Below, in pieces: positions 22,117-32,100 of a stretch of DNA of 64,000 bases. The position numbers were made by a program, and so were the translations under genes. Each line of letters begins with the position of its first letter. Position 1 is the first letter of the stretch. The stretch is from Pleodorina starrii (taxonomy: Eukaryota; Chlorophyta; Chlorophyceae; Chlamydomonadales; Volvocaceae), in contig BRXU01000021.1 of NCBI GenBank assembly GCA_030267565.1, forward strand, positions 793,501 to 857,500. The letters are read 5' to 3'. Below the pieces are notes generated by a model that did no database searches, was not told the origin of the DNA, and worked only from the letters and a program-made list of their open reading frames with translations.

Positions 22117-25100
22117 CAAGTCGGAGGATGAAGGAATGCGCGTGAGAAGGCAGCCCGGGATAAGGCAGAAAAGGACGTAGGGTGGCAATCGTGAGTCGAG
22201 TGCCATGCGGGTGGTACCTTGCTGTGGCGACTCGCGGCATGAGAAAACTGCCAGAACATCATGACCAGTCGTGATAGGTCGGCCCCCTCAGACGCCTTTC
22301 CACTCGGCGCTGCGTTCCATATGGTCTTCCTCCCCCATTAGCATTGCCCCAGACCGCACCGCACGACATTCGTTATACCTCCCTCCCGCCTCCTATCTTA
22401 GCTAGCACGGACCAGCCGACCCACTCACGCACCCACCTACCAGCACACGGCGCCCGGGCCACCACAAGGAAAAAAAACGCAGAAGCAAACAACCACACCG
22501 CAACCCGAGGGACCCAAAAAGCCAGCCAGTCAGCCCTGCCCGTGCCCGCCACCCTGGGGCTATCGCGCCACCGCCATCCCCCCGCCCGTCCTCACCAGCA
22601 CCACGTTCCGGTCCATCTGCACGCAGCTCCACAGCTGAAGCAGCTCGTCCTCCGCGTCCCGGACCGTCTGGTCGTCCTCCTGAGGGGAGAGGAGGGGGTG
22701 GGGATGGACGGTTAACACGAGACCGCGGCGGTGGAACGAAAGGGACGATGGGGAAGGCACCCAGCAGGGAAAGGGAGGCGACAGGAGGCGAGCCAACGCA
22801 AATTAGAGTGTCAAGTGCGGTCGGTACACACCAGTAATCAGTCAAGAGTCCGCCGAGTCCATTGCGGCTTCGGCGGTGTTCCTCTTGCGGTATGCTTCGG
22901 CGTTTCAGGCGGTTCCTTCTTTTGCTTACCGCGCGCGCAATGCACGACTCGGGAGCTCGGGAGCCTCGTCCCCTTGCACCAACCACAATTGCACGAGGGC
23001 CGCCCTCCCTTACCTAAACTGTGCATGCCGCGGTGCCCAAAAAGGACAGGGGCGGCGCAGTAGGCCGGCATGTCAATCGCCCATCGTGGAGTGGGCCCGT
23101 GTAGTTTCTCATGGATGAATACGGGGCCTTCCCTGACATCCACCCATGGGCATTCTTTGGCGAGGTATACCACAGCCCGCCGCCGCCAAAGCCACGCAAT
23201 GCCCCGGGGTCTCACAGCCATCGCGGCGTCGCAATCCCTTTTCAGTCGGCGCGTATGATGGCTTGTCTGCCTGGCAGGCCGGGAGCCGCGGGCCCTGCTG
23301 GGCTGAGTTGATGCAACCGCGTTCCGCGGCACCCACCCCCGCTGCAAGCCCCGTTCGCCCTAATTGCCCACCCCTAAGTGACGCTGAAGGATTCAAATAC
23401 ACTGCCCGTGGCTTAAGAGCACACGGCGCCGACTTAACCCTATGAAACAGGAAGGCGCCGGGGTCAGAACGAAACCCCCTGCAGCCCCTATGTAGGGTCG
23501 CGCAGACCGTACTGGTGCGACCCAGCACCCGTTCAGACGCAGCGGTGCGCGGCTGCACTAGCTTACTGGCTGCTCCACCTCTGCACGTCCATACCCCACC
23601 CCACTCCAACAACAACATCTCCCCACACCCAATAGTACGTCAAGCCTCAGGCCTCCGACCTGCACGCCTGCTCCCGCGTCCTCATATCGTAACACACCTG
23701 CTGCATCGGGTGCAACCACACAGCCAAGGTACCCACAACCAATCCGCAGACCTTTTGCGTTGGAAACAGTACGATGTCGGCCGCATACACACGCGGTTGA
23801 CTTGCTGCGCTGAACATTCCTCGTGAGTTGCCCCTTGCAGAGCCTCCCTAAAGGTCTCCTCCCCCTTCCCCAATACACACGCACATACACACACGAGCGA
23901 AAATGTACTTCGGCCGCATTCGGGACCCCCCACACACACACATCCAACGGCCTGGCCGCTACTGCGACGGCGGCCGCTACTGCGACGGCATGGCCGCTAC
24001 TGCGACGGCCCCATAAAGCCCCCCCGGCGGAAGTAGTACGAGTCCCAGTCCAGGCCGGCGTCCTGCAGCCGCTTGGCGTGGAGCAGGCGCTGCATCTGCG
24101 ACGCCTGCTGCGCAGCCGTCAGACCCGTCTCTGGATCGACCGCTGTGTCCAGGTACACCCAGCCCCCGCGGCTTTTGCCCTGGCCCTGGCCCCCGCCGTC
24201 GCTATCTTTGGGCCATTCGTCTACCAGCCACTGCGGCCGGCGCTGCGCTTCGGAGGCGGGCAGCGGGCGCGGCGGGAAGGCCAGCCATGAGTAATCGTAG
24301 CGACCAAAGAACGGGCTCACGCCGTCGTCCTCGCCACTGCCGTAACGGCGCATGAAATCTTCAAATTGCTTCAAAGCCGGGAACTCGTGTGGCCTGCCCG
24401 CGTACCACCAGCGGCCGGCGTCCTTGCGGTACTGCTCCGCAATCGGGACAATGTGCTCCGTGCCCGGCGGGCCAACGGCAACCGCCATCAGGACGAACCA
24501 GCTGTCGGGGTCGTCTGGCGATTGGCCGTGCACGCAGTCGGCCAAGGAAGGGGGCCGCTCGTCGGCGCCGTGGTTGCGCATGAACCGGTTCACTTTTTTA
24601 CGCAGGGAGTTCTTCGTTCCGATGGCGTCCAAGGCTTCCGGGTGCGTGGTGTCGGCGAGCATCGTCGCTTCGCCCATAACGACAGCCGTGAAGCGCGCCC
24701 TGGCCAGCTCCGGCGCCGTGCGCGCCCACGCGCCGCCGACGATGGGCGCGCAACACTCCCGAAACTGCATCCCGGAGCCGCAGGGGCACTGGCGCGGCTC
24801 CACTTCCTTCTTTGGGCTGGCTTTCTCTTGAATTGGCCGGCGACCGGCTGAAACCTTGATACTTAAATTTCGGCGGCATTGACTGCGCTGCGAAGCGGTT
24901 CCGGCTGAGTGCCTCATACTCCTACCGGTACTTATTGGAAGTGTAAGCATCTTTTCGACAAATATATGTCTGCTTTTTGAATGATTTCTGCGCAAAATGT
25001 TTGCAGCCGACTGCTACTTGTCGCTGAGAGAATAAAGAAAGTTGATTATGTATAACCCACAAGTGAAATCGGAGCAAGTAGGAGGTCACCCGCAGTCCGG

Positions 25101-28100
25101 GAAAGTCGGCCCGTTCGGTTTCAGCGATGGTTCTGGAGCCAACCGAGAACAGGTTTCGAACACGCGCACCCGCAGCACTTTTTTTGTTCATTCACCTTAC
25201 TCACGCCTGGTGCAAGCCAAGTGAGGTTGCATCGCGGCACACAGCACCCGGCCCTTCCCAACAGTTTCCTCCCTACCTTGTCCTGGTCATCCATTCGCGA
25301 GTAGCCCCCGCTCCACAGCGCCTGTGGGCCCCTCGACCACCCCCCGCTGCCGCGCACGACCATCTTGATAACCGCCAGCGCCTCGTCCAGTCGGCCACGC
25401 GTCACCAGCCAGCGGGGGGACTCGGGAAGCAGCAGCGGTGCCGCCGCCAGCAGCATTCCAGGAAGCGCGGGCAGGCCCACCTGCCGCGAATGCAAAGGCG
25501 CACAGCCAGCCAGCCAGCCAGCCCGTCAGCCATTTAGCCAGACGGCCAGGACATCCAGACAGCGAAGCGCGCCCAAGCGGCCGTCTTTCTGTCCGCCATT
25601 CAGTCAGTTGCTAACGCAGACATACTCTCTAACCGCCACCCGAGCCGCCCGCGATGGCCTGGCTGATATCGCCGGCAGCCCCGTTGTGTGTCGTGTGATA
25701 GCACAAGGTACCGGTAGTCTGTTGCTCGCCAAAGGCGCAGCTTTTCCCAATCGTTCCAAGTTAGGTGTGGTTCTGTACTCACTACTCACCATGGCCCTCC
25801 AGGAGCCCTCCGAGTCCACACGGCTGAGCACCCAGTCCATCAGCGGCGCCAACAACATGCCGATGCACAGCATCACCTGCGAAGAGGGGGTGTAAAGAGA
25901 AATTCGCAGCGAAGAAGGAGACGGCGTTACCGAACGGACCCAGAACCGGGGGCGGGGGCGGGGGCGAGGCGCAGCACCGGACCCCGGCCTGAGTGGGGAA
26001 AGCGAAGGCATGTCGCTAAGGATCGGATGCAGCGCAGCGGACCGGCGCGTGGAGCCGTGTAGCGGTCAAGCCCTGAATCGCATCTGCAGGACCGGCGTCG
26101 ACACCGGCATTAAGAGCATCCATCAACCGCTGAGGGCGGCCTGGGCTGCTGTGCCGGGCCGAGATTACAGGAAGCGCGGTACGCCGGTGTCGGGTCTGGT
26201 CACCGGTGACAGGCCGCAGCTGGGCCCTTGATGGCGATACGCTGAGCCGGGGTTGAGCAGGCGCAGACGGGGGAGCAGGCGCAGGCGGGTCACGCCGCGC
26301 CGGCTCTGAGGCAGTGTTCGGGGTAAGGAAAACGATACCGCAGCGGAGGGACGAAACGATACCGCAGTGTTCGGGGATCGCGCGCAAGGCTCTCCTATGC
26401 TTCCCGCCGCCGGCTCGTGCCGGCTGCCGTTCCTAGCGGTCCAAGCCCCACTCCACCGGGGGGGGGGACAAGCCGTTGGGGAAGCCGGCGGCCGCCCTTC
26501 CCTGCGCCGCGGTCCCGGTTCACTGCCTCTCACTTTCAGCCCGCCCCTGAACTGCGCCGCGCCGGCATGGGACGCCCCTCTCCCGGCGGCGGCCCGCACA
26601 TGCAACGATTACACAACAGCGCACGCCCCTACCTCGTACAGTTGTACGAGCATTCCGCGGGTGGCTGCAGGCGCCAGCTCGGCTATGTAGGCGGGAGAGA
26701 CGGTGGCGGAGATGCCCACCCCCAGGCCCACCACAAAGCGCCCCAGGACGAGCATCCTGGGGTTGGGAAGGTGCCACGGGGTTGGAAGGGGGGGTTAGGG
26801 AGTGAAAACCTCTTTTATATAACAATGAGCCACTACGGACGTTGTTAAAGGGGGGCATCGGCGTTGAAGGTGTGACGCCTCCCTTGAAACGACGCCCTCC
26901 CCCACCGGCCGCCCGGCACGACCCAAAACCAAAGAAGTTCCGGAGTGCGACCCCGGGTTCCTCTTCACAACCCCGATCAACAACTCGCCAGGGCGTCCAG
27001 TCCCGCTTCTCTGACCCGGCTTCCTCCGCCAGCCACCTAGTAGCACCACGGCCCACACACTCCGGGCCACACAGAACTTCGCCGGACCCACGACCACCAG
27101 GGCTCGCGCGTCCCACGCCACTCGCCCAATTCCCTCTGCCACAAAACCCCTGGCAGTACCACGGCCCCCTGGACAAGAGTCCCCAAACGGACGCACGACC
27201 CACCAGGGCGCGGTGGCTGCCGCCATGATGACAGGCCCCGCCACGAAGGCCGCACTGTTGAGCGCCAGCGCGCGCTGCCGACCGTATCGCGCCATCGCCG
27301 CGCCGCCCAGGAACGTCCCCGCCGCGGCGCCCAGCTTGGCCATCCCCACGATCAGCTCCAGGGTGAGCGAGCTCTCGATGTGAAAATAGCGCTTTATCTG
27401 TGCACGACATGTCGTACGGCGTGCCGTATATGCCGTGCGGTGTGTTCAGGGGGGCCGATGCACGCGAGGCACAGCGGGCCAAAGGGAGGTGGAAGGGTGA
27501 AGGGCTGTGAGGGTTCGTCACAGCGAAAAGAGGGGAGGTGTGAGGTTGAGGCCGAAGGCTGGGCAGTAGGTCGGGGGCCGGTTGTGGCCGCAGCACGAGG
27601 GCCTCCCGGCGGGGCTGTTGCCCTGCGTGCTCGTGTTTAGTTGTCAAGCTCCGGTGTCTGGTTGGGCTCTGCGGGGTGGGTGTTTGCCTAGGTGCAATGC
27701 GAAGTTGGGGTGGGTGGAGTGGATGACCCGGGTTTGCCAGCGTGGCGCTGTGCGCTGTGGCGCTCGTTCGATGCCTGGGCGCGCGCGTCCGGCGACTTCC
27801 AATCGCCGAATGCAGCAGCCCATGCTCGACCACTCCCATCCGCGCATCCCAGACGCATCCCCTGCAGACCCGTGCACGCGCCCCAGTTTCATCCACCAGT
27901 ATCTCTCGGTGAGCCGGCTGTGTGTGCAATAGTCAGTTCAACTCAATATCCGCTGCATCCATGGCGTCCTTTCCCTTCCCATGCCGTCCCCTGTGCCCCG
28001 TCCAGCAGGCTTGCTGACCTGGAGCAGTGCTGAGCCGATCAGGCCGAGGTCATACCTGCATTGACGGGGGATGGAACCCAGGGAACAGAGCACGAGGTTA

Positions 28101-28611
28101 TAAGAGGGGATGACGAAAGGCGGATTGGAACGGTGCTTTGCCTAGGGTGCCAGTTCGCGTATGTCTTGTTGCAAGGCAAGGCAAGGCGGGCGAGCATTCT
28201 CGAGCCGGCGTTGCGTGTGCAACGCTTAGGCGAGACTGGCCCCGGACTGGTTAGAGGGGCCTTGAGGGCATCCGAACTCGGGACGCTAGTCTTGGAGAGG
28301 CGCCAGCGAGTTGCCTGAAAACCCCGCATCACGGACGCTGACTTTGCTAAGCGATGTGTGTGCACGATCCGCAGTTACCAACAGTCTGTGGCTGGCGCAA
28401 TCGTGCTAATGGTAGCGACGTGGAGTAGGCGTGTTGCTGGGTGCAGCTTCCGGCAGAAGTCCGGCGGTCGGACGCAGCGAGCGTGCAGCAGCTAATGGAC
28501 TCGGGCCCCTCGCGCCCGCAGCCCAATCCAGCGGCTTCAAATCCCCGAACATGCTCACCCGAACAGGAAGCCCCCAAGCCCGGCGAACAAGCAGGTCCAC
28601 AGCAGCACCAT
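17439..28611 (-). CDS. Sugar-porter family (MFS) transporter with a long central loop
   Basis: Fourteen exons (5' to 3'): 28611-28559, 28055-28019, 27397-27204, 26756-26633, 25876-25790, 25480-25358, 22679-22596, 21919-21220, 20881-20678, 20257-20139, 19558-19399, 18550-18372, 18033-17955, 17722-17439. They encode 808 aa with all phases consistent. The start is the first ATG after an in-frame stop. Sugar-porter hallmarks occur in order: GFLFGYDLGLIGSALL (TM1), MARYGRQRAL after TM2, LVLGRFVVGLGVGISATVSP, YIAELAPAATRG, LLLPESPRWLVTRGR before the loop, INYAPTLL in TM7, and LLPETKGRTLAEVQALL at the end of TM12. Residues ~207-540 form a low-complexity loop. Tonoplast sugar transporters (TST/TMT) also have a large loop, but subfamily and substrate cannot be assigned. 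It probably mediates proton-coupled sugar uptake or vacuolar storage. The last intron uses a GC donor (ACAG|GCGAGT). An intronless gene lies within intron 6. Confidence 0.9.
19663..19720 (-). mobile_element. Intronic element family 1, copy A
   Basis: In the transporter intron between exons 10 and 11. In transcript sense it reads AACGTCCGCAGTG, then CATTGTTATATAAAGGAGCA, then CACTCCCTGATCCCCC. It lies about 105 nt before the acceptor at 19559. Confidence 0.8.
22038..22117. repeat. (GACA)n tetranucleotide microsatellite
   Basis: About 20 units of AGAC with one interruption (AGAT), inside a transporter intron. Confidence 0.97.
23107..23165 (-). repeat. Dispersed ~60-bp repeat (copy 2)
   Basis: Inverted relative to copy 1 at 8592-8651. 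It lies in transporter intron 6, downstream of the nested YchJ-like gene. Confidence 0.8.
23949..24010. repeat. Three-unit minisatellite at the 3' end of the YchJ-like gene
   Basis: Three copies of GGCCGCTACTGCGACGGC, spaced 18-21 bp. On the minus strand each reads CAGTAG, so the stop codon used (23999-23997) is the first of three equivalent copies. Confidence 0.85.
23997..24995 (-). CDS. YchJ-like protein with N-terminal SEC-C zinc motif
   Basis: Single exon, up to 332 aa. After a basic, Ser/Arg-rich N-terminus comes CPCGSGMQFRECCAPIVGG (residues ~70-88), the SEC-C motif with the CxC...CC zinc ligands typical of bacterial YchJ. Next is the YchJ middle domain, which has an NTF2-like fold: ARARFTAVVMGEATMLADTTHP, ..WFVLMAVAV.., then FEDFMRRYGSGEDDGVSPFF near residues 210-230. 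The C-terminal ~90 residues are longer than in bacterial YchJ. The second Met (start 24950) would give an Arg/Ser-rich N-terminus suited to an organelle transit peptide; the first start is kept because nothing excludes it. The biochemical role of YchJ is unknown. The gene is intronless among intron-rich neighbours and lies inside intron 6 of the sugar transporter on the same strand. Confidence 0.92.
   Translation of the reverse strand: MRRNHSKSRHIFVEKMLTLPISTGRSMRHSAGTASQRSQCRRNLSIKVSAGRRPIQEKASPKKEVEPRQCPCGSGMQFRECCAPIVGGAWARTAPELARARFTAVVMGEATMLADTTHPEALDAIGTKNSLRKKVNRFMRNHGADERPPSLADCVHGQSPDDPDSWFVLMAVAVGPPGTEHIVPIAEQYRKDAGRWWYAGRPHEFPALKQFEDFMRRYGSGEDDGVSPFFGRYDYSWLAFPPRPLPASEAQRRPQWLVDEWPKDSDGGGQGQGKSRGGWVYLDTAVDPETGLTAAQQASQMQRLLHAKRLQDAGLDWDSYYFRRGGFMGPSQ
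25891..25947 (-). mobile_element. Intronic element family 2, copy a (acceptor side)
   Basis: In transcript sense it reads GGGTCCGTTCGGTAACGCCG, then TCTCC, then CGCTGCGAATTTCTCTTTAC. It ends about 15 nt before the acceptor of transporter exon 5 (25876). Confidence 0.75.
26328..26378 (-). repeat. Intronic element family 2-like duplicated core
   Basis: Two adjacent copies of ACGATACCGCAG separated by CGGAGGGACGAA, in the transporter intron between exons 4 and 5. They match the GC-rich core of family 2 and the sequence near 34950. Confidence 0.55.
26791..26850 (-). mobile_element. Intronic element family 1, copy B
   Basis: In transcript sense it reads AACAACGTCCGTAGTGGCTC, then ATTGTTATATAAAAGAGG, then CACTCCCTAACCCC. 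It lies 34 nt before the acceptor of transporter exon 4. The CTAAC matches a branch-point consensus. Confidence 0.8.
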
Positions 28612-29141
28612 TCTGATACCCGACCTTGAGGCGCACCTATTATCGCGTCATGACAATAATTAGCACGTGTGGGTAATTTAATGGCTATGTGCTGGGTAAT
28701 ATGGATGCTGCCTCGAACCTGTTGGGCCACCAACTGCTGCATGCACCATACCGCGCCTATATATCAATAGGTGCACTATAAGTTAGATTAACCAAAAGAG
28801 TTTGTATGGAAGGCTGTGTTGGGGTGGCCGGTTGGGAAACCTAAACTCACAACACTGAGGGCCGGATTGCGGGATTTGTTTCAAACGCAAGTCCTAGGGA
28901 TTCAGGCTGAGTCTTTGGCTAGGCCACTTCATTCTTTTGCCACGACAATCCTTACTATATAAATGAGAATTAATTGACCCTGCACACTGCAGACCCTCAC
29001 TTGAAAAAAGTTTGGACAACTTGTTCCAGTTGACGCCCCGGAAGAAATGTGCAAACTACTGATACAACGTTACAGTGTCCATAGGCTCTGACACGACACG
29101 ACACAACACGGGTCCAGGCGGTGGGGCCCCACCGTTTGAGA
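28612..29141. promoter_or_regulatory. Divergent intergenic region between the transporter and CDC27
   Basis: The two genes start head to head, 530 bp apart between ATG codons. TATATAAA lies at 28956-28963, about 180 bp upstream of the CDC27 start and in its orientation, so it is a possible TATA element. No other motif was identified. Shared regulation is possible but not shown. Confidence 0.45.
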
Positions 29142-32100
29142 ATGGCGGAACAGGCGCTGACGGCGTCAGTACAGGAAAGCCTAGCCCTTTTCCATTATGA
29201 AAACGCTAAATTTCTTGGCGAGCGGCTTGTGGCGCTGCATAACAGCGAGGTGCGGGGAGCAAAAAACTTGCAAGGCTACTGCAATCTCGTGAGCACAGAG
29301 GCTTGATACCGTGCTGGACCGGACGTGCGCAGCAAAACCAACAGCTGCTGGCGACTTGCTACATGCACTGCAATCAGTCATACCGGGCGTACCACCTGTT
29401 GAAAGGTCGGTGCCTGGCGTGCGGGTACCGGGGGGGGGGGCTGCCTGCCTGTCGCCCTACCTGTGTTCTCTAACCGCACGCTTAAGGAACAGACAACCGT
29501 CATCCACGCGCAGTTAGGTGCAGCATATGCGTCTGGTGGCATGCCAGCACCGGGTTGCCTTGCTCAGCTGTGCTGGGGGCAACTTGGCTAAAAGGGCAAC
29601 CCGCTCGCTCTGCACAAGGCATGCCGCCAGTTTTTTTTTCCTAGAGACGATCATACATCCTGCCCGCATGTTCGACCCAGGGCCCCAAGGAGGGGCCAGC
29701 TGACAGGCTTCTTTCCCGGATGCGGTTATTGTTCCACCGTTGTTTCGTTCACCACTGTTGGCGCTTGTCGATACCCATCTAACCAGCAACCCCTTCGCCT
29801 GTTGCAGGTCACACCTCGCAACGCAGCCGCTATCTGCTGGCTGTGTGCTGCCTCAGCATGTCGCGTTACCCCGAGGCTAAGGATGCGCTGCTGAAAATGG
29901 GGGAGGCCGAGGTGCGGCACTGGGGCAAGGGGGTAGGCCGAGCTGTTCCTGTCCAGGTTGTTGCCGCGTTAGCGGATGCCGCCGAGCACAGCAGGGGGGC
30001 GGCGGATCCATCCGATGCGCCCGGTCCACAAACAGGACAACGATGGTGTCCTTATAAACTCTCAACCTCACCGCTATCTGTCCGTCCCCTTTTCCCTGTC
30101 CGCGTTCGTCCGTACCCCCCGGCTAGATACCTTACGGTTATGCCGGGTTATACCTGCTGGGTAAGGTCTGCCGGCTGACCAACTGTATGAGCGAAGCCAA
30201 GGATTACTACTTCCGGGCGTTGCGGCTCAACCCGCTGCTCTGGTCTGCCTTTGAGGAGCTGTGCGCCATGGGTAAGCGGCCCTATGAGGGGGTGTACGGG
30301 ATTGTGAAGCGGAGGGCCAAGCCGCGCGGGGAGGAAGGAAGGCTGATGGGGTTGAAGGGACGAGCGGAGGTGGGGGTGAGTGGGAGATGGCGGGTGGTGG
30401 TTGTGCTTGGCAAAGGCAGGAACAGCGGCGATATGTGGTAGCAAGCGCCAGAAGGGCGCAACACGGCGAACAGCGGGGCGCGGTAAGAGCGCAAGTAGGG
30501 GCCGGCCGTAGCGATTTCGCAACTATGTTTCGAACCAAATTGCATCAAGTTCCTGGAATTCCCGGCGTCTTGTTGATCGTGTCTGGTGCTCCTCGGGCCC
30601 CAATCCGCTCCGTCGCAGGCGGTGACGACGAGGCGGCGGAGGTGTGCAGCCTGGCGATGCAGCCGCCGCCCGCGGCCGCCGAGGGCCCCAGCCCATCCAC
30701 CTCCAGCCAGGTCAGCTCCGCGCTGGCGCACCACACGCCACACGGCCAGCAGCAGCAACAGCAAAATCACCACCACCACGGCCGGCACGGCCATGGCGCC
30801 GGCGGCGGTGGGGCAGCCAAGGACCAGGGCCGGACGGGCGCGCAATTACACCAGCCGGCAGGGCCGGCTGGGACAAGCACTGGGCCGTATCGGGGGGCAG
30901 GTGGCGCCGGCGGCGGCGACAGAAACGCCATCGCGACGTTTGGTTTTGGCAGCTTCGGCGCGGCGGCGCCTTCCAGCGCGGCGCAGGGCCTGCCAACCTT
31001 CAGCCTTGGGGTCGGTGGCGGTGTCGGCGGCGGTAGCTTGCTGTTTCAGACGCCAGTGCAAGGCCCGGGCGGGCTGTTTGCGTCCCCGCTGCCGACATTT
31101 GTAACCGGCGGCGGCGTTGCGGGATTTGGATTCGGCGCCGGGCTGTTTGGCGCGCCCAGCAGTGTGCAGCAGCAGCAGCAACCACAGGGTGACGGGGATG
31201 GCAGTGCGGGGCCGCAGACCGCAGGCGCGCCGCCGTTCCGCTTCATGGCCGCCGGTGGTGGCGGCGGCGGCGGCATCTTCGCGACGCCGTCACCCATGGG
31301 CATGGGCGCGCAGCCACCGGCGCCGCCGCAAAAGCAGCCGCAGCAAGGGCAGGCGCAGTCGGAAGGTTAGATTCCCATTGCCGTGGGTTGAGTGGAGGTT
31401 GCAACCGCCGCCAGGGGCGCGGATGCGACCGGGGGAAGGGGGCGAGTTGCATCCTGGGAGGTGGCTGTTTCGCAGCTTTCGCTGTGTAGTGTTCGATGGG
31501 AGGGATGCACTCCCCTCACAGGCCGCCGTCCAGCACCGGCTTGTGGGGCCCGATGATGATGTCACGCCCTCTCCGGCCACCTGTGGGATGGCCTGTGGGT
31601 TAGATTGCGCACGCTGGTAGTTGTGAGCCTGCCTGCGGTTCGATGCCCCAATCTCGCCTCCGTCCATCTGCGCTGATCTGCCGTGTCCTTGATGGCTTGG
31701 CCAACACAAGCCGCCGCGCCCTCGGCTTCGTTGTCTCGCAGTGCCGTTCCCGGGCTTCGCCGCCGGGCCGCACCCTGCCGCCAGCGGCGCGGGGCCGGGT
31801 GGTCCCACGGGCCCGCATGGCGGCTCCGGGGCGGTGGCCTCGGGCGGCGGCCACGCGCGAATAAGCCGCATGATGGACGAGGGCAAGGTGCGCTTCGAGT
31901 AGCGCCAGGGACCTCTTGGGAGGCGCGCGGCTTTTAAGAGTGCAGGTTGCAATTGGGAATGGCGCGAACTTAGCAGCTCACCTGCAAAGGTGTTCGAGGG
32001 TCCGGTCCCGGTCCCTTCCCCCCGCTGGGGTTATCGGGTTGCGCTTGTGCTCTACCCCTACATGGCAGGCTCGACAGCCACGGTGAAGGCCGTGGTCTGG

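Noticed and set aside
21113..22240. 375-codon minus ORF as a separate gene
   Set aside because: Its central part (21919-21220) joins in phase with transporter exons on both sides. The N-terminal part is intronic and includes the GACA microsatellite.
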